This document shows, piece after piece, positions 60,328 through 64,000 of a stretch of DNA of 64,000 nucleotides; the stretch's first letter is position 1, and the number at the start of each line of letters is the position of its first letter. Both the position numbers and the translations under genes were made by a program. This DNA is from Lineus longissimus (lineage: Eukaryota > Nemertea > Pilidiophora > Heteronemertea > Lineidae), in assembly GCF_910592395.1 (NCBI RefSeq), contig NC_088321.1, positions 15,686,001 to 15,750,000 of the forward strand. The letters run 5' to 3'. The notes beneath the pieces are model-generated. The model did not search any database. It was given only the letters and a program-made list of their open reading frames with translations, and had not been told where the DNA came from.

Positions 60328-60776
60328 CTAGGTGGCACATGGGGCGTTCCCCAGGGTCCTCCACTCAAGTCTGTTGGCTGCTCGCTGTCTGGCTGCCTCC
60401 CACGTTAGGCCCTTCTCTTGAAGTTCCTTTGCCATGGAACGCCGCCAGGTCTCTCTTGGTCTGCCTCTATTCCGTCTCCCCTGTGGTGTCCATGTGAGTG
60501 CTCTCCTTGGCAATGCGTTTGCAGGCATTCGGAGCACATGGCCCAACCATTGCCATCTTCGTTCCTTCACCAATTCTGATAAGGGCTTCAGGTTAGCGTC
60601 TCTCAGTAGGTCTTCGTTACTGATTGTCCTTGGCCAGTAGATGCCTCGGATTCTCCTCGGGCACTTCGTTTGGAAAGTGTCCAGTTTCTTGTTGATCTTC
60701 TTGGTCATCTTCCATGATTCGCATGCATAGAGCAGTACACTCAGTACTAGCATCCTCATACGTGAACTTAACTCAT
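60328..60776 (-). mobile_element. Non-LTR retrotransposon (LINE) ORF2 C-terminal fragment
   Basis: The open frame encodes the C-terminal end of a LINE reverse transcriptase polyprotein: VLLYACESWKMTKKINKKL, then a region with ISNEDLL, RRWQWLGHVLRMP, ALTWTPQGRRNRGRP and TWRRSMAKEL. This block order is typical of the region after the polymerase domain in RTE-like and related LINEs. The catalytic polymerase core and endonuclease are absent: the copy is 5'-truncated near 60776, as is usual for LINE insertions. The clade was not determined. Confidence 0.85.
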
Positions 60777-61243
60777 GTTCTCTCTTTCAACCGGTCGGTC
60801 CCGTCGATCTGAAATCAAAACCCGACACAGAAACTCAGGCGCGCTCCTTAAAGGACCAGTTGCCTCACCAAGGGCATTATAACCGAGCTATCGGCGCCCA
60901 GTCGCTTCCCATGACAGTTCCCATAATCGGGCGGCACGAAGATGTATCATTTCCCGCGCATGGTCGTGGACGTTCTAAATGACGAATAATGCATTTACAA
61001 TGTATTTTACATCCCCATCTAAAAGTTTGGACTGAAATCGCCGAACTCTTTCTGAAAAATAGTTCACTAATGAAACAGACTAAGAACGAAGTCAATGGGG
61101 AATAATACATCTATTTCTTTAAAGGACAGCATTGCGTGTAAATAATTCATATTATGACGTTTAAGTATTGGAATCTGGATATTCGGCAATCGCGGCAGTC
61201 CCTTACTTGAAAATTGACATGGACGCCAGACAAAATGGTTCTT
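60777..61243. other. Spacer between LINE fragment and glutamate receptor 3' end
   Basis: This is the probable 3' UTR and downstream flank of the glutamate receptor on the minus strand. No other feature is seen. The poly(A) site was not identified. Confidence 0.35.
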
Positions 61244-63598
61244 CTATACGTCAACATTAGACAGTTTCGGGTCCACTTTCAGTCCCCGAAGCTTTCTGGC
61301 AAACAGACCTGGCGTTTTGCCGTTTTCTGCCGTTGCCGTGCTTGTATTCTCTGACAGCCCAATCAATGATCCGCTGAGTCCCGCCGTCAGTATTTTATCA
61401 CCAACCGCCGATTTCTCCGACAGCCCGACCAATGACCCGTGTCCCATTTCATATTTAGGCTTACCCACCGGATGTTCCGCCATCCCGATTATAGACTCGC
61501 CATCCACATAGAGGGTACTGATCGACATCGGGCTGAATTTACCCCACCCATTCATTCCCTCAGAATGATTGTCCTCCGGGAAGGTCTCCTTAGTTTTGCA
61601 CGGATCTTGTGACGTCACAATCATGGCGTCACTTTGCCGTCTGCTTTGGTTTAACAACAATGTATCCTGGCTTCCCATTTTGGACAGGGTTGTTTGAACT
61701 GTTTCAGTCGTACTCCGTTTAGCCAAAGGTGCGTGTATCTTCCACTTATCTGCAAGACTGCGCGCTGGCGTTGTGTGATTCTCCGCGCTGACGTCATTGG
61801 CTTCTGCGCTCCTCGCAACGTTTTCTTGCGGTTTACGTCGCCAGTTGTAGGGCACATTTGGCAGCCAGTCTTCGCGCATGTCGGCTGAGAGTAAAGCCAT
61901 ACGTATCCTGAAGGCTTGTCCGAAGGACTTCGGCTTCTGGAAATTCAAAATTGGACATGTGAAATGAAATGCCCGGCCAAAATAGTCAAGCCTGGGTTTG
62001 TTCCTGTTTTCAACGATTTGGTCTTTATTCGTTGGTTCGCCAATCTTTGCTCAGAGACTGCCTGGTTTTGCGGGGAGAAATCTGGGCATTTTCACAATCT
62101 TCGCTGACAATGAGACTGTGGCACCGTGTGACCGAGGTGCTTGGGAGATTGCAAGTCTATGGCCATTTAAGCACATTTTGGTGGATAAGAGCTCACAAAT
62201 AATATGTGGATCAACAAACCAGACAAAATAATCCGCGTCCGCAGACATCTTTATTGGATGACCTTGACCTACCGTTGGATCATTCTTGTCAACCGTTAAT
62301 GAGCAGAAGACAATCCATTCGAGAACGAGGCAGACTAAACTCAAAAAGAGGCCGCCTAGGATGATGTAGAAGACGCCTGGAATTACAGACAAACGCCCAT
62401 ACGATGAAGTATATTGGATCGTACAATGTACGAAGTCAGCATCAGACATTACGTTTTCTTTTACCATCATGTTAAAAAGGCTGTGTTCGCTTCGGCTGGC
62501 CTTGCGACATTAACGATTCCAGTAACTTGGATTTCAGACGAGAGATGAGTCCCTGTGGTCACGAACTTCTGTACCCTGGTCGTGTTTCAGTACCTTTTAG
62601 AATCAGAACAAGCGGAGGACCAGGAGTCGAAGGGCAATTAACTCGGACCAAGTCGGTTTTTGGTAACCCGTACAGTGGGTCAATACAATAGTGTAGTTTC
62701 CTTTGGCTCATCCGACCCGTCTCCAGGTCGACCTTACAATCACTGGCAGCCTAGAGGCGCTTTGCACTGACGAACCAGTTGACACTCGTACGTCATACCG
62801 AGTGACGAAGTATATTGAAATCCACTGGTGCCAGGATGCCGTTTTATATGCTCACCTCTCATGTTATTGACGCCGAGCGTTCCAGTGGCCACATTGTCGC
62901 CCGCTGTTTCTTCTGCCTCCACAGCGCATTCTCCTCGCTTCTTATACCTTGCGTATGGTTGGGGGAAAAAAGGTTGAACAGAATGAGTGCATTCGTAAGC
63001 CAGTCGTATCCGGCTGATCAACCACATTTTTAGTCCCAGGTACATTCTCAACAGGTTCCTGCATCGTTATGGCAACGTTCTCAACAATGCCCGACACCTT
63101 CCCGAACACGTTAACGACAAATTGTTGGTGCAAGTTGATGTCCCAAACTTTTATACTTGTTGGTCAGCAAAAAAACTAATATTTCCGTGTGTTTCCGATA
63201 CCTTCCCAACATATTTGATTTTGAAGCTATTCGGACATTAGTTTCTAGATCAACTATTCAGAATAGACCATCTTCAACTTGAGGGCCTTTCACTCGGCAC
63301 TTATGACCGAGCTTCGTATGCGAAGGGACCTTCCCATCCTATTGGAATTGGCAGACAAGGGCGGTAGAACCTACCACGTTTCGTGCAGTTCCTCCATATA
63401 ACCAGCCTCCTTCAGTTGCAGTATCGCATTGGAGATCTCGCTGTTGTAAGGCGAGTTCTTCTGCAATCCGAAGCCGTAGCCGAACTTGTTGAAGAGTCGC
63501 CCCACACTTTTCAAATTGCACGGCTTTGTGACAGCTTGGTAGTCGAGTATGACGCTGTCCGTTATGAAGGCGTATTTTGTTGGTCCGTTGCTGCGAAC
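61244..63598 (-). CDS. NMDA-like ionotropic glutamate receptor, last four exons (partial)
   Basis: Exons in transcript order: 63598-63375, 62947-62856, 62376-62273 and 61936-61244, in phase, giving the last 370 residues. The first encodes the S2 half of the ligand-binding domain: KYAFITDSVILDYQ with the agonist-contact Asp, then GYGFGLQKNSPYNSEIS and GYMEELHETW. The second carries YKKRGEC with the conserved cysteine. The third is membrane helix M4 (GVFYIILGGLFLSLVCLVLE). The fourth is a 230-residue cytoplasmic tail ending in VDV, which fits a class II PDZ ligand. The family forms cation channels gated by glutamate, glycine or serine. LHETWYK resembles GluN3, and DSVILDY with CNLKSVG resembles GluN1, so the subtype is left open. 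The agonist S1 lobe, pore and M1-M3 lie beyond the right edge; 63620-64000 shows no further exon. Confidence 0.85.
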
Positions 63599-64000
63599 CT
63601 GAGGAGACGAATCCAAAAATGTTGTCAGGCGGATGCGGCGTTAAGGCCGCTTTAGGAGCTTACCCAGGACCAAGTGGTTGCATGTAAAAGTTGTCATTGT
63701 GGGTAAAGTTTTTCCCCAAGCCATCGCGTGCAAGAAAGAAATGATTTGTTGTCTGCGCTCTGCATGCATTCCAGATTTATATCTAATGAGCAACACGGAT
63801 CTTCGAACGATTTCAATGGTCGTTTTGAAAACGGGTCAGGGACATTTTCACTTGATAAACACGCGAGTTTGAGTCCTTTCGGGATCGCATTCTTTCTCTT
63901 ATCATGAGGCCCCTGATAAATCAGTTCATGGCGTTTTTAAGAGTTGTAGTCTTTCCCCATTCAAACAGATCAATCTAACTAAAATAAATATGATGAAACT

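Noticed and set aside
62740-63133. Longer minus-strand frames around the second glutamate-receptor exon
   Set aside because: Only 62856-62947 has matching splice sites and phase; the rest is intron read-through.

Overview
This window is eukaryotic nuclear DNA from a bilaterian animal. The genes are split by GT-AG introns, and the proteins (POC5, a ROR/HR3 nuclear receptor, an EMI/EGF receptor, CARNMT1, an ionotropic glutamate receptor) are animal proteins. The intergenic DNA is crowded with MITE-like elements, pol III-derived SINEs and minisatellites, as in many marine invertebrates. The ROR DNA-binding domain reads like invertebrate HR3, so a marine invertebrate, perhaps a lophotrochozoan, is likely. 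I cannot fix the phylum from sequence alone. No operons, phage or CRISPR are present.

Layout: (1) 1026-2360, + strand: 3' end of an unrecognised gene with a repeated NYGKLPQ motif. (2) 3185-7183, - strand: complete nine-exon POC5 (centriole protein). (3) 7.2-10.4 kb: repeat-rich spacer with a nested palindromic element. (4) 10492-13582, + strand: seven-exon single-pass receptor with an EMI domain and three EGF repeats (Draper/MEGF10/NimA-like). (5) 13.6-19 kb: spacer with a 54-bp minisatellite and a pogo-like MITE. (6) 19005-25620, - strand: nine exons of a ROR/HR3 nuclear receptor (DNA-binding and ligand-binding domains). Its 5' end must lie further right. Two short candidate first exons with matching splice phase are at 35218-35242 and 50053-50152, so most of 26-50 kb is probably ROR intron or upstream DNA. 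(7) 50.2-56.1 kb: spacer with short interspersed repeats and a chimeric tRNA/5S-like pol III module. (8) 56183-58692, + strand: complete seven-exon CARNMT1. (9) 59.2-59.8 kb minisatellites and a truncated LINE at 60.3-60.8 kb. (10) 61244-63598, - strand: last four exons of an NMDA-like glutamate receptor that runs off the right edge.

The genes do not form a pathway; this is ordinary animal gene order. The most unusual material is in the non-coding DNA: two adjacent terminal-inverted-repeat elements each carrying an internal tandem array (23.05-24.10 kb), the nested palindrome at 8.4-8.8 kb, the tRNA/5S chimera at 52.0 kb, and a cluster of nuclear-receptor half-sites at 43.5 kb in the presumed ROR intron. 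Exon joins were checked by hand for splice motifs and phase; no alignment or transcript data were available.
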